NCBI GenBank assembly: GCA_902494715.1
Contig: CABUUJ010000022.1
Span: 1 to 32,017, forward strand
DNA: 32,017 nt
DNA from: an uncultured Collinsella sp.
GTDB lineage: Bacteria > Actinomycetota > Coriobacteriia > Coriobacteriales > Coriobacteriaceae
Direction of reading: 5' to 3'
The notes beneath the pieces are model-generated. The model ran no database searches, was not told the DNA's origin, and saw only the letters and a program-made list of their open reading frames with translations. A program made the translations under genes and the position numbers. Positions 7,219 to 15,340 of the stretch are shown here, piece by piece (positions within the stretch are counted from its first letter, which is position 1; each line of letters opens with the position of its first letter).

Positions 7219-7593
7219 TTGGCCCGTATTAATGGTGTCGACCTCCCGCGTGAGAAGCGCGTTGAGATCGGTCTGACCTACATTTACGGCATCGGCCGCA
7301 CCACTGCGACGAAGATTTGCGTCGAGTGCAACGTTAACGTGGATACGCGCGTTAAGGACCTCACCGAGGATGAGGTTAACGCCATCCGCGATTATATCGA
7401 TAAGAACCAGATCATGGTTGAGGGCGACCTCCGCCGTGAGCGCAACCAGAACGTCAAGCGCCTTATGGACATCGGCTGCAACCGCGGCCTTCGTCACCGC
7501 AAGGGCCTCCCGGTCCGCGGCCAGCGCACCCACACTAACGCTCGTACCCGCAAGGGCCCGAAGCGTCAGATCGGTGCTAAGAAGAAGAAATAA
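7219..7593 (+). CDS. rpsM: 30S ribosomal protein S13
   Basis: S13 lies in the head of the small subunit and contacts the P-site tRNA and L5. The 124-residue product has the N-terminal helix-two-turn-helix region (MARINGVDLPREKRVEIGL, YGIGRTTA) and the strongly basic tail with RGLRHRKGLPVRGQRTHTNART. The start is TTG at 7219, an uncommon choice for a ribosomal protein, supported by the AGAGAGGAGA site at 7204-7213 and by homology to the first residue. It begins 14 bases after rpmJ. Confidence 0.96.
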   Translation: MARINGVDLPREKRVEIGLTYIYGIGRTTATKICVECNVNVDTRVKDLTEDEVNAIRDYIDKNQIMVEGDLRRERNQNVKRLMDIGCNRGLRHRKGLPVRGQRTHTNARTRKGPKRQIGAKKKK

Positions 7594-7607
7594 GGAGCGC
7601 TAGATAG

Positions 7608-8012
7608 ATGGCTACTGCTAAGAAGAACGTTCGCGCTGCCCGTCTGAAGCGCGCGGACCGTAAGAACATTTCCGTGGGCCAGGCTCACATTCGTTCTACG
7701 TTCAACAACACGATCGTTTCGATCACCGATCCCCAGGGCAACGTCATTTCCTGGAAGTCGGCTGGCCAGGTGGGCTTCAAGGGCTCCCGTAAGTCCACGC
7801 CGTTCGCTGCCCAGATGGCTGCCGAGGCTGCTGCCAAGCAGGCCATGGAGCACGGTATGAAGAAGGTTTCCGTCTTCGTCAAGGGCCCCGGCTCCGGTCG
7901 TGAGACCGCCATCCGCTCCCTCCAGGCTGCTGGCCTCGAGGTCTCGAGCATCCAGGACAAGACCCCCATTCCGCACAACGGCTGCCGCCCCAAGAAGCGT
8001 CGCCGCGTGTAA
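7608..8012 (+). CDS. rpsK: 30S ribosomal protein S11
   Basis: S11 forms part of the platform of the small subunit near the mRNA exit. The 134-residue product has the S11 core: AHIRSTFNNTIVSITDPQGN, the SAGQVGFKGSRKSTPFAAQ block, VKGPGSGRETAIRSLQ, and the C-terminal IPHNGCRPKKRRRV. It follows rpsM with a 14-base gap and an AAGGAG site. Normal length and order. Confidence 0.97.
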   Translation: MATAKKNVRAARLKRADRKNISVGQAHIRSTFNNTIVSITDPQGNVISWKSAGQVGFKGSRKSTPFAAQMAAEAAAKQAMEHGMKKVSVFVKGPGSGRETAIRSLQAAGLEVSSIQDKTPIPHNGCRPKKRRRV

Positions 8013-8031
8013 CTGAAAGGATCGTATCAAT

Positions 8032-8628
8032 ATGGCAATCGACAGGACTCCTGTTCTTAAGCGCTGCCGTCAGCTCGGGATCGATCCCGCTGAGCTCGGT
8101 TACAGCAGCAAGAAGGAATCTATCCGTCAGCCCAAGCGCCGTCGCAAGGAATCTGAGTACGGCATGCAGCTGCGCGAGAAGCAGAAGGTCAAGTTCATCT
8201 ATGGCGTTCTGGAGAAGCAGTTCCACGGCTACTTCAACAAGGCCCGTAAGATGAACGGCGTCACCGGTGAGAACCTCATGATCATTCTTGAGTCTCGCCT
8301 CGACAACGTCGTCTTCCGTCTTGGCTTCGCCCGCACCCGCAAAGAGGCTCGTCAGTCCGTCCGTCACGGTCACTTCACCGTGAACGGCAAGCGCGTGGAC
8401 ATCCCGTCCTACCGCGTCAAGGCCGGCGACGTCGTCGCTGTCGGCGAGAAGTTCCGTGACCTCCTCCCCATCAAGGAGGCCCTGATTTCCTCCGAGCGCT
8501 TTGAGGTCCCTGGCTGGCTCGAGGTCGATATCGAGAAGCTGTCTGGTAACGTGCTCGCTCTGCCGACGCGTGAGCAGATCAGCGGTGATATCAACGAGCA
8601 GCTCATCGTCGAGCTCTACTCTAAGTAG
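8032..8628 (+). CDS. rpsD: 30S ribosomal protein S4
   Basis: S4 nucleates 16S rRNA assembly and in E. coli represses the alpha operon. The 198-residue product has an S4 RNA-binding domain around residues 88-150 (LESRLDNVVFRLGFARTRKEA, RHGHFTVNGKRVDIPSY). The N-terminus lacks the Cys cluster seen in zinc-type S4, so this is the zinc-free form even though S14 and L36 here are zinc types. It follows rpsK by 19 bases with an AAAGGATC site. Confidence 0.97.
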   Translation: MAIDRTPVLKRCRQLGIDPAELGYSSKKESIRQPKRRRKESEYGMQLREKQKVKFIYGVLEKQFHGYFNKARKMNGVTGENLMIILESRLDNVVFRLGFARTRKEARQSVRHGHFTVNGKRVDIPSYRVKAGDVVAVGEKFRDLLPIKEALISSERFEVPGWLEVDIEKLSGNVLALPTREQISGDINEQLIVELYSK

Positions 8629-8660
8629 TCCATCCGGGCTGCTGAGGCTGGAGGTAATAC

Positions 8661-9602
8661 ATGTCAGAATTCATTAGGCCTCAGGTTCAGGTCGAAGAGA
8701 TCAACGAGACGTCTGCTCGTGTCTCCGTCGAGCCGCTCGAGCGTGGTTACGGCGATACGCTGGGTAACTCCCTTCGTCGTGTTCTTCTGTCCTCGCTCGA
8801 GGGTGCCGCCGTCGAGGCTATTCAGATCGATGGTGCGCAGCACGAGTTCATGACCATCCCTAACATGGTCGAGGATGTCACCGACATCGTCCTGAATGTC
8901 AAGGGTCTTGTCTTCAGGGCTCTCGGCACGACCGACGAGGCGACCGCAACCATCTCGGTTGACGGCCCCTGCGAGGTCACCGGTGCGGACTTCTTTATTC
9001 CGTCCGAGTTTGAGCTGGTCAACCCCGAGCAGCACATTGCTACGCTCACCGAGGGTGGCCATCTCACCATGAGCATGCGCGTCGGCTATGGCCGCGGCTA
9101 TGTTTCTGGCGAGGCTAACAAGCGTGACAACGATCCCATCGGTGTGATCCACGTCGACTCGCTGTACTCGCCGGTGTCCCGTTGCGCCAAGCTCGTTGAG
9201 GCTTGCCGTGTCGGCCAGCATACCGACTACGACCGCCTTGTCCTCGAGATCGAGACCAACGGTTCCATCGCCCCGCGCGACGCCGTGGTCCAGGCTGCCA
9301 ATATCATCAACCAGCATATGGCCGCCTTTATGAACCTTGCCGAGACCCCCGAGGTCGAGGAGGAGGCTTCGATCTTCGCTCCCGAGGTCACCAACGACAA
9401 CGCCGAGCTGGACAAGCAGATCGAGGATCTGGACCTTTCCGTCCGTTCCTACAACTGCCTTAAGCGCGCCAGCATTCACTCGGTCCGTCAGCTCGTTGAG
9501 TTCTCGGAGAATGATCTGCTCAACATCCGTAACTTCGGTGTTAAGTCGATCGAGGAAGTGAAGGACAAGCTTGAGTCCATGGGCCTGAGCCTGAAGGCTT
9601 AA
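8661..9602 (+). CDS. rpoA: DNA-directed RNA polymerase subunit alpha
   Basis: Alpha dimerises to scaffold RNA polymerase assembly. The 313-residue product has the N-terminal assembly domain (residues about 1-230, with LERGYGDTLGNSLRRVLLSS and a VEAIQIDGAQHEF-like stretch) and, after an acidic linker (EVEEEASI), the C-terminal helix-hairpin-helix domain that contacts UP elements and activators (LDLSVRSYNCLKRASI, NIRNFGVKSIEEV). It starts at ATG 8661 behind GGAGGT and lies between rpsD and rplQ as is standard. Confidence 0.98.
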   Translation: MSEFIRPQVQVEEINETSARVSVEPLERGYGDTLGNSLRRVLLSSLEGAAVEAIQIDGAQHEFMTIPNMVEDVTDIVLNVKGLVFRALGTTDEATATISVDGPCEVTGADFFIPSEFELVNPEQHIATLTEGGHLTMSMRVGYGRGYVSGEANKRDNDPIGVIHVDSLYSPVSRCAKLVEACRVGQHTDYDRLVLEIETNGSIAPRDAVVQAANIINQHMAAFMNLAETPEVEEEASIFAPEVTNDNAELDKQIEDLDLSVRSYNCLKRASIHSVRQLVEFSENDLLNIRNFGVKSIEEVKDKLESMGLSLKA

Positions 9603-9632
9603 TGCTTCGCATATTTGAGGAGAAACTAGACC

Positions 9633-10100
9633 ATGCGTCACAACGTTAAGAAGGGCCTGAAGCTCGGCACCGATGCGAGCCACACCAAGGCCATGAAGAA
9701 GAGCCTTGCTAAGGCCCTCTTCGAGAACGACCGCATCAAGACCACCGAGACCCGCGCTAAGGCGCTGCGTTCGGTCGTCGATCCGATCATCACCTGGGCC
9801 AAGAAGGGCGACCTGCACTCTCGTCGTCTGGCTATCGCCAAGCTCGGCGATAAGCAGCTCGTTGCCGAGATCTTCGACAAGGCTGCTCAGGGCATGTGGC
9901 AGGACCGCAACGGCGGTTATACCCGCATCATGAAGCTCGGCAACCGCAAGGGCGACAACGCTCCCATCGTTATCATGGAGCTCGTCACCGAGCCTTGCAC
10001 GCCTAAGGCCAAGAAGGCTGCTCCGGCCCCCAAGAAGGCCGCTGCTCCCAAGAAGGTCGAGGCTGTCGAGGAGGCTCCTGCTGAGGAGACCGCTGAGTAG
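9633..10100 (+). CDS. rplQ: 50S ribosomal protein L17 with C-terminal extension
   Basis: L17 lies near the exit tunnel of the large subunit. Residues 1 to about 118 are the L17 core (MRHNVKKGLKLGTDASHTKA, then LFENDRIKTTETRAKALRS and NGGYTRIMKLGNRKGDNAP). Residues about 123-155 form a low-complexity tail rich in Ala, Pro, Lys and Glu, seen in many actinobacterial L17 proteins. The ATG has a GAGGAG site. It closes the alpha operon and is followed 26 bases later by a strong intrinsic terminator. Confidence 0.97.
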   Translation: MRHNVKKGLKLGTDASHTKAMKKSLAKALFENDRIKTTETRAKALRSVVDPIITWAKKGDLHSRRLAIAKLGDKQLVAEIFDKAAQGMWQDRNGGYTRIMKLGNRKGDNAPIVIMELVTEPCTPKAKKAAPAPKKAAAPKKVEAVEEAPAEETAE

Positions 10101-10126
10101 ACATTCCGTCTGCATAGGCTATATTC

Positions 10127-10157
10127 GAGGGGTACGTTCGCGTACCCCTCTTTTTTT
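10127..10157 (+). terminator. Intrinsic terminator of the alpha operon
   Basis: Perfect 10-bp stem GAGGGGTACG (10127-10136) and CGTACCCCTC (10141-10150), TTCG loop, followed by seven T residues (10151-10157). A textbook factor-independent terminator just after rplQ. Confidence 0.95.
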
Positions 10158-10192
10158 GTCGCGATACCGTTACTTGTTTGTTGGGAGCGCCC

Positions 10193-11017
10193 ATGACTGC
10201 GCCGTCTGATTTCAATTCGACCCCCGAGCTTGACGCCACGCTCGTATTTCGCGTGGCCTATGATGGCTCGTCGTATAGCGGATTTGCCGAGCAGCCGGGA
10301 CAGACGACGGTTGCGGGTGAGCTGCGCCGCGCTATCGAGACGCTGCTTCGCCGTCCGATCGATCTGACGTGCGCGGGGCGTACCGATGCCGGCGTGCATG
10401 CCGTGGCTCAGTACATCAGCGTGCCCGTAACGGACGCTGAGCTCGCTTGTACGCGCCGTAGGTGGCTGCGGGCCATGGATGCCCTGCTGCCCAAAGATAT
10501 CGCCATAAACGAGGTCTACAAGGCCCGTAAAGGCTTTTCTGCACGTTTTGACGCGCGTTCCCGTACGTATACGTACCGTATTGCCGATCGAGATGCGCGC
10601 CCCGTGCTGTCCCGCGGTGCCGTGTGGTGGCATCGCTACCCATTGGATGTTGAGGCGATGTCTGCGGCCTGTCCCGCGCTGCTGGGCGAGCAGGACTTCA
10701 AGAGCTTTTGCAAGGTGGCGTCTGCCGTGGGCAAGCCCACGCACCGCTGCGTGATGCGTGCCGAGTTTGGCCATGAGGTTGCGTTTGGCGAGGACATCCT
10801 GACGTTTACCATCGAGGGCAATGCGTTTCTGCATTCGATGGTCCGTACGATCGTGGGCACGCTTGTCGAGATTGGCATGCATCGCCGTGAACCCGAGTGG
10901 ATGCGCGAGGTCATCGATGCTTGCGATCGTACCGCTGGGGGCCCCACGGCTCCTGCCTGCGGCCTTACGTTTATGGGCGTGGATTACGATCCCGCCGAGC
11001 TTGTCGTGCTCGACTAG
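10193..11017 (+). CDS. truA: tRNA pseudouridine(38-40) synthase TruA
   Basis: Converts uridines 38-40 of tRNA anticodon arms to pseudouridine. Using ATG 10193 (GGGAG site 6-7 bases upstream) gives 274 residues; a TTG at 10178 would add five. The catalytic aspartate is D65 in AGRTDAGVHA, preceded by VAYDGSSYSGF near residue 21. The SFCKVAS-like block (here DFKSFCKVA) and the C-terminal FLHSMVRTIVGTL motif are typical of the family. It follows the alpha-operon terminator and so needs its own promoter or read-through; location after rplQ is common in Gram-positive bacteria. Confidence 0.95.
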   Translation: MTAPSDFNSTPELDATLVFRVAYDGSSYSGFAEQPGQTTVAGELRRAIETLLRRPIDLTCAGRTDAGVHAVAQYISVPVTDAELACTRRRWLRAMDALLPKDIAINEVYKARKGFSARFDARSRTYTYRIADRDARPVLSRGAVWWHRYPLDVEAMSAACPALLGEQDFKSFCKVASAVGKPTHRCVMRAEFGHEVAFGEDILTFTIEGNAFLHSMVRTIVGTLVEIGMHRREPEWMREVIDACDRTAGGPTAPACGLTFMGVDYDPAELVVLD

Positions 11018-11178
11018 GGGAGGGCTCGACGCGCCGTTCGTCGGCACCTGTCATCTGTGGGCTGCGCGTGTGCAACATCTGTTCTTGGCGTGCAGTGCAA
11101 CCGGTGTCTCATTGCTTTTATTGCCGGGGTGTACCATGAACGACAGTTTGATTCATTGCTGTCGAGAGGACGGATAAC

Positions 11179-12219
11179 TTGGTTCGACGTGGCTCGCATC
11201 CGCGACTTTCGGTGATCCTTGTAGTAGAAGGTTCGCCCAGCTATGCGATGCGTGCGCTCGAGAGTATCCAGAACCAAGACCTCTATGATTTGCAGATTGT
11301 CGTTGTCTGCCGCGATGCTGCGCCCGGTGTGCGCCATTCGCTTCAAGTTGCTGCCGACAGGGACATCCATATTGATTTGATTGACGTCGAGGACGCGAAG
11401 CGCGGCGCTTGTCTTCGTGCCGGTTTTGATGCCTCGCGCGGCTCTCAAATCATCGCCATGAACGCCGATGAGTGGTTTGCTCCGCAGGCCCTTTCCAAGA
11501 TGGTCGATATCGCGTGCGATACTGCGGCAGACATTGTGCTCCCCTCGGTGTCGCTCGATCGATACGATGCGCATCGCGAGCGTCATTCGCGCGTCTTGGA
11601 TGCTGCCTCTATTGCCATAGAAGACGAGTCTTCTATGGTGGCCGGGCTGCCTCAGTTGATTTTGGGCGGCCTAGTCGCTCAGACCTCTGGCGTGATGTAT
11701 AGCCGTCCGCTGTTTGAAGCATGCCTGTCGCGTGGCAAGGCGTACCGTACGGTTGAGTTTATGGCTTATGCGCTCTCGCAGGCACGATTCGTGTCCGGCT
11801 GCGGCGACGCTTGTTTCCACGCGGTGGCACCTAAGCTTACAGATGCCTTTGATCCCACCATGTATGCCAAGATATCCGATGACGCTCGAGCGCTCGACGA
11901 GCTTGCGGACTCACTCTCGGAAGCAGATAGCGGTGGTCGGCTCAAGCTGGCAAGCCAAAAGTTCTACTTCGCCGGACTGGTCGCCTGCATCGAGAATTTG
12001 TGTCTGAGCCCGCATGGAGTGTCGTCAATCGAGCGTTCCGCCCGCATGCGTGATATGCTCGAGGCGCCTCGAACCCGTCAGATGGTCGCCGCGCTCAAGG
12101 ATAACCATCGGGGGCTCGGTCTGTTGTTTGGGCCGATTGCCAGCGCCAAGCCCGCGCGCTGCGTGATGTGTACGCATCTGGCAGCTTTTCTTAACCGGAC
12201 GGGCGCAAAAACCGCCTAA
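11179..12219 (+). CDS. GT2-like glycosyltransferase family protein
   Basis: 346 residues with an N-terminal GT-A-like domain: strand LSVILVV at residues 10-16, helix with ALESIQNQDL, strand LQIVVVCRD, and a putative donor-site motif in IIAMNADEWFAP near 92-103, in place of the usual DxD-containing segment. The C-terminal 150 residues are helical and unrecognised. The start is TTG 11179 with a GAGAGGACGG site. A 13-codon open frame (11136-11177) ends 1 base before it and could couple translation. No membrane segment is evident. The acceptor is unknown; with the altered motif the protein may be a non-catalytic relative. Function is a family-level inference. Confidence 0.55.
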   Translation: MVRRGSHPRLSVILVVEGSPSYAMRALESIQNQDLYDLQIVVVCRDAAPGVRHSLQVAADRDIHIDLIDVEDAKRGACLRAGFDASRGSQIIAMNADEWFAPQALSKMVDIACDTAADIVLPSVSLDRYDAHRERHSRVLDAASIAIEDESSMVAGLPQLILGGLVAQTSGVMYSRPLFEACLSRGKAYRTVEFMAYALSQARFVSGCGDACFHAVAPKLTDAFDPTMYAKISDDARALDELADSLSEADSGGRLKLASQKFYFAGLVACIENLCLSPHGVSSIERSARMRDMLEAPRTRQMVAALKDNHRGLGLLFGPIASAKPARCVMCTHLAAFLNRTGAKTA

Positions 12220-12230
12220 ACGGCTCATTA

Positions 12231-12317
12231 CGAAACAAATTTGCATAGAATTGTTTCGAAATGCGTTCTTATACACAAAAGCCTTCAAATAGCGTTAAAC
12301 TATTCAATCACTGATTG
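12231..12317 (+). promoter_or_regulatory. Palindromes in the argR leader
   Basis: Two inverted repeats lie between the glycosyltransferase-like gene and argR: CGAAACAA (12231-12238) with TTGTTTCG (12251-12258), and CAATCA-c-TGATTG (12305-12317), with AT-rich sequence between. ArgR proteins commonly bind palindromic AT-rich ARG boxes and autoregulate, so one may be an operator. Neither matches the classic TGAAT-N4-ATTCA box well. Confidence 0.4.
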
Positions 12318-12351
12318 ATTGTCTCCGCCATCTTTTGGAGAGAGGGTTTGT

Positions 12352-12789
12352 ATGGCTAAAAAACGCAATGGGCGCCAGGATGCCATTAGAGATATTGTGC
12401 GCAATAAGGACGTCCGCACGCAGCGCGTGCTGGTCGATGAGCTCCGCGCTATGGGCTTTGATTGCACGCAGGCGACTGTCTCTCGCGATATTGCCGATAT
12501 GGGGCTGCGTAAGCTCCCTGAGGGCATCTATGTTCTGGCAGAGGACCTGCACCTGCAGCGTATGGTTTCCGAGCTCGTAACGGGCGTTCTGCGTACCGAT
12601 AATCTGGTTATGATCAAGGCTCAGCCTGGCACAGCTTCCGGCATCGCCGCCGCCGTTGATGCGGCAGAGTTGCCCGATGTGCTTGGCTCGCTTGCCGGCA
12701 ACGATACGATTTTGGTTATTGCCCAGACGGCCGAGGACGGCGAGCGTCTCGAGGCGCTGATCAATAAGCTGAGCAATTCTCGCAAGTAG
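12352..12789 (+). CDS. argR: Arginine repressor ArgR
   Basis: Arginine-responsive DNA-binding regulator of arginine metabolism, active as a hexamer. From ATG 12352 (GAGAGAGGG upstream) it is 145 residues. The N-terminal winged helix (about 1-70) contains RVLVDELRAMGFDCTQATVSRDIADMGL, the ArgR recognition region; the C-terminal oligomerisation and arginine-binding domain has GTASGIAAAVDAAELP and GNDTILVIA, where many relatives have GDDTILVI. No arginine-biosynthesis genes are in the window, so it acts on loci elsewhere. It ends before a strong terminator. Confidence 0.93.
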   Translation: MAKKRNGRQDAIRDIVRNKDVRTQRVLVDELRAMGFDCTQATVSRDIADMGLRKLPEGIYVLAEDLHLQRMVSELVTGVLRTDNLVMIKAQPGTASGIAAAVDAAELPDVLGSLAGNDTILVIAQTAEDGERLEALINKLSNSRK

Positions 12790-12840
12790 GCGTGCAGGTC
12801 GTGCGCTCGGCACTGTGCGCGCTGACATCGTGGCTTGTAA

Positions 12841-12875
12841 GGGGGTATCGACGTTGGTCGGTACCCCCCTTTTTT
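12841..12875 (+). terminator. Intrinsic terminator after argR
   Basis: GGGGGTA (12841-12847) pairs with TACCCCC (12862-12868); CGAC and GTCG extend the stem inside around a GTTG loop, and six T residues follow (12870-12875). Confidence 0.93.
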
Positions 12876-12916
12876 GTTTGCCGGTATAAAGACCGCCCAC
12901 CAGGTCGCTTCAAACT

Positions 12917-12957
12917 AAAAGGCCCCCGAGCAGTTCAATAAGCTGCTCGGGGGCCTT
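12917..12957 (-). terminator. Intrinsic terminator of the penicillin-binding protein gene
   Basis: A 15-bp inverted repeat spans 12919-12933 and 12943-12957 (AAGGCCCCCGAGCAG and its complement). On the minus strand it is followed by TTTT, placing it 22 bases after the PBP stop. It may also act as a second, weaker terminator for argR from the other side. Confidence 0.9.
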
Positions 12958-12979
12958 ATTGCTTATGGCCGGATGATTT

Positions 12980-15178
12980 CTAGCCGACCGTATCGTCAGG
13001 CGTGGGCGAGGGGTCGGGAGTGGGCGTAGGCGTGGGCGTAGGCGTGCCGCCATCGCCGCCGGTCGAACCACCAGTGGATCCGCCCGTCGAGCCACCGGTC
13101 GTACCGGTGCCGCCGGTGGTGTCGCCGCCCGTGGTCTCGGTGGTCGTGGTCGTCGTGGTGGTCGTCGTGGTGGTTTCCTCTTCGTCTTCGTTCTCGTCCT
13201 TGTCGTCGTTCTCCGTCTTCTTGGTGTTGTTGGTGCCGTAGAACTTCCAGACGCTGTTGTTCTTGTAGGTGGGCGCCGTTCCGGTCGCAAACTCCTCGCG
13301 CTCGGTACCGGTTAGAACGGTGTTCATAAACCGCTTAAAGACAGGCAGGTTGGTGCTGTCGCCCAGCAGGTCCGTACCGTATTTTTGGATGGGGATCTCG
13401 CCTGCGGAATAGCCGGTCCACAGGGCGCACGCCAACTGCGGGGTATAGCCGCAGAACCACAGGTTGGTGGTGTTGTCGGTGGTGCCCGTCTTGCCGGCAT
13501 AGGGCTGGTTGACGCTCAGGGCACCGGCAACACCCGTACCGCCGCCCTGCATGACGCCGGACAGAACATCGGTGACCGCGGCGGCCTCGCCCTCGGTAAG
13601 CACCTGTGAGGGATTGTCCGTGTGCTGGTACAGCACCGAACCGGTACGAGAGTCAATCTCGGTGATGGCGATCGGCTGGCGATAGTAGCCGCCGTTGGCA
13701 AACGTCGCGTAGGCGGCGGCCATCTCGAGCGGCGAGATTGAGCCGGTGCCGAGGGTCATGACGGGAACGTCCTCGATGTTGTCCTTGGCGGGATCGATGC
13801 CGAGCTTTTTGACGAGCGAGATGATCTTGCTGTTGCCGACGGCTTCCGCCACCTGGATGTAGCCGGTGTTGGAGGAGTACGCCGTTGCCTGCTTGAGCGT
13901 GATGTTGCCATAGCTATGGTTGGCGTAGTTTTGGACCTCGGTCGTGGTGCCCTTGGCCTTGAGCGGCGAGTTGCAGTTGAGGGTGACGTTGGGGTTCATG
14001 CCGTTTTGGATGGCAGTTGCCAGCGTAAAGGCCTTAAAGGTGGAGCCGACGGGACGCTTAGCCGTGGCATGGTTTACGTGGTTCTCGTCGGCGTTGTAGT
14101 CGTAGCCGCCCACCATGCACTTGATGTAGCCGGTCTTGGGGTCGACGACGACCATGCCCATGTCCAGGCCGTCGAGCGAGAGCGTGTCGAGCTGCTCGCG
14201 GACGGCATTCTCTGCCACCTGCTGCATCGTGGGGTCGATGGTGGTCTTGACGGTCAGGCCGCCCTTAAAGAGCACGTCGGTCGAGAACTCCTGCTCCAGC
14301 AGCTGCTTAACATAGGCGACAAAGTAGGGCTGCGAGTATACGTCGACGCCGCTGCCCGAAATCTCGGTCACGTTGAGGGTGATGGGCTCGGCCTGTGCGG
14401 CATCGTGCTCCTCCTGCGTAATGTGGCCCAGGCGCAACATGTTGTCGAGGACCTTGTTGCGACGGGACAGCGCCAGGTCGGGGTTGACCGTGGGGTCGTA
14501 CTGCGAGGGTGAGTTGGGAAGGCCGATGAGCAGCGCGGCCTCGCTCAGGGTGAGGTCGGCGGCGCTCTTGGACAGATAGGTCTCAGCTGCGGCCTCAATA
14601 CCGTAGGCGCCGTGGCCGTAGTAGATGGTGTTGAGGTACATCATGAGAATCTCGTCTTTGGAGTACATATCCTCCATCTTGACGGCGATGTAGGCCTCGC
14701 GCACCTTACGCTCGATGGTCGAGTCGAACTGCTCCTCCTGCAGGATGGTGTTGCGCACCAGCTGCTGGGTGATAGTCGAGGCGCCTTCGTGCCCGCCGCC
14801 GAGGGTTGCCACCGCAGCACGCGCGATACCCCACAGGTCGATACCGCCGTGCTCGTAGAAGCGCTCGTCCTCGACGTCAACGGTGCCCTGCAGCACGTAT
14901 GGGGAGACCTCGTCCTTGGTGATGGACTTGCGGTTTTGAGTGTAGAAGCTCGCGATCTTGTTGCCGTTGCAGTCGACGATCTCGGTGGGCTCGCTCACCA
15001 GATACGCGTTGGCGTCGGTGTAGTCGGGCAGATCGGACAGCCAGCGGTTGACGTTGCCGACCATGCCGATGCCAAACGCCACGCCCGCGATAAGCAAAAA
15101 GCCCAAAAACGAGAGCAAGATTATGGGCAGAGCATGCGTCTTTGAACGGCTGTGTCCCTGTCGTTGGCGAGGACCCAT
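12980..15178 (-). CDS. Class A penicillin-binding protein (transglycosylase/transpeptidase)
   Basis: Bifunctional cell-wall synthase anchored in the membrane. The start is placed at 15178, where GGAGG lies 8 bases upstream, giving 732 residues; longer open frame upstream lacks a good site. One membrane segment spans about 17-39. The GT51 domain has catalytic E103 in EDERFYEHGG and GASTITQQL near 132-140. The transpeptidase domain has STFK (S379-K382), SSN (435-437) and KTGTT (563-567). The last 80 residues are low-complexity: acidic, then a run of threonines, GGST repeats and TP repeats, as seen in wall-spanning tails. It is divergent from the U32 gene. Confidence 0.93.
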   Translation of the reverse strand: MGPRQRQGHSRSKTHALPIILLSFLGFLLIAGVAFGIGMVGNVNRWLSDLPDYTDANAYLVSEPTEIVDCNGNKIASFYTQNRKSITKDEVSPYVLQGTVDVEDERFYEHGGIDLWGIARAAVATLGGGHEGASTITQQLVRNTILQEEQFDSTIERKVREAYIAVKMEDMYSKDEILMMYLNTIYYGHGAYGIEAAAETYLSKSAADLTLSEAALLIGLPNSPSQYDPTVNPDLALSRRNKVLDNMLRLGHITQEEHDAAQAEPITLNVTEISGSGVDVYSQPYFVAYVKQLLEQEFSTDVLFKGGLTVKTTIDPTMQQVAENAVREQLDTLSLDGLDMGMVVVDPKTGYIKCMVGGYDYNADENHVNHATAKRPVGSTFKAFTLATAIQNGMNPNVTLNCNSPLKAKGTTTEVQNYANHSYGNITLKQATAYSSNTGYIQVAEAVGNSKIISLVKKLGIDPAKDNIEDVPVMTLGTGSISPLEMAAAYATFANGGYYRQPIAITEIDSRTGSVLYQHTDNPSQVLTEGEAAAVTDVLSGVMQGGGTGVAGALSVNQPYAGKTGTTDNTTNLWFCGYTPQLACALWTGYSAGEIPIQKYGTDLLGDSTNLPVFKRFMNTVLTGTEREEFATGTAPTYKNNSVWKFYGTNNTKKTENDDKDENEDEEETTTTTTTTTTTTETTGGDTTGGTGTTGGSTGGSTGGSTGGDGGTPTPTPTPTPDPSPTPDDTVG

Positions 15179-15340
15179 ATATTGACCTCCAGGTATGTCG
15201 TGCCGGACGGTGGATGTACCGTCGGGGCAGGATGGACATAAGTTATTACACGATAAACCAAACGGGGCGCGCGAGGCCTCGTGTATGCTGGAAGACGGCA
15301 TTTTTCAGAGTGAATGCATACCTTGGTAAGGAGTTTGTCG

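Noticed and set aside
15179..15301. Longer start for the penicillin-binding protein
   Set aside because: The added 41 residues have no PBP character, and the ribosome binding site is next to the start at 15178.
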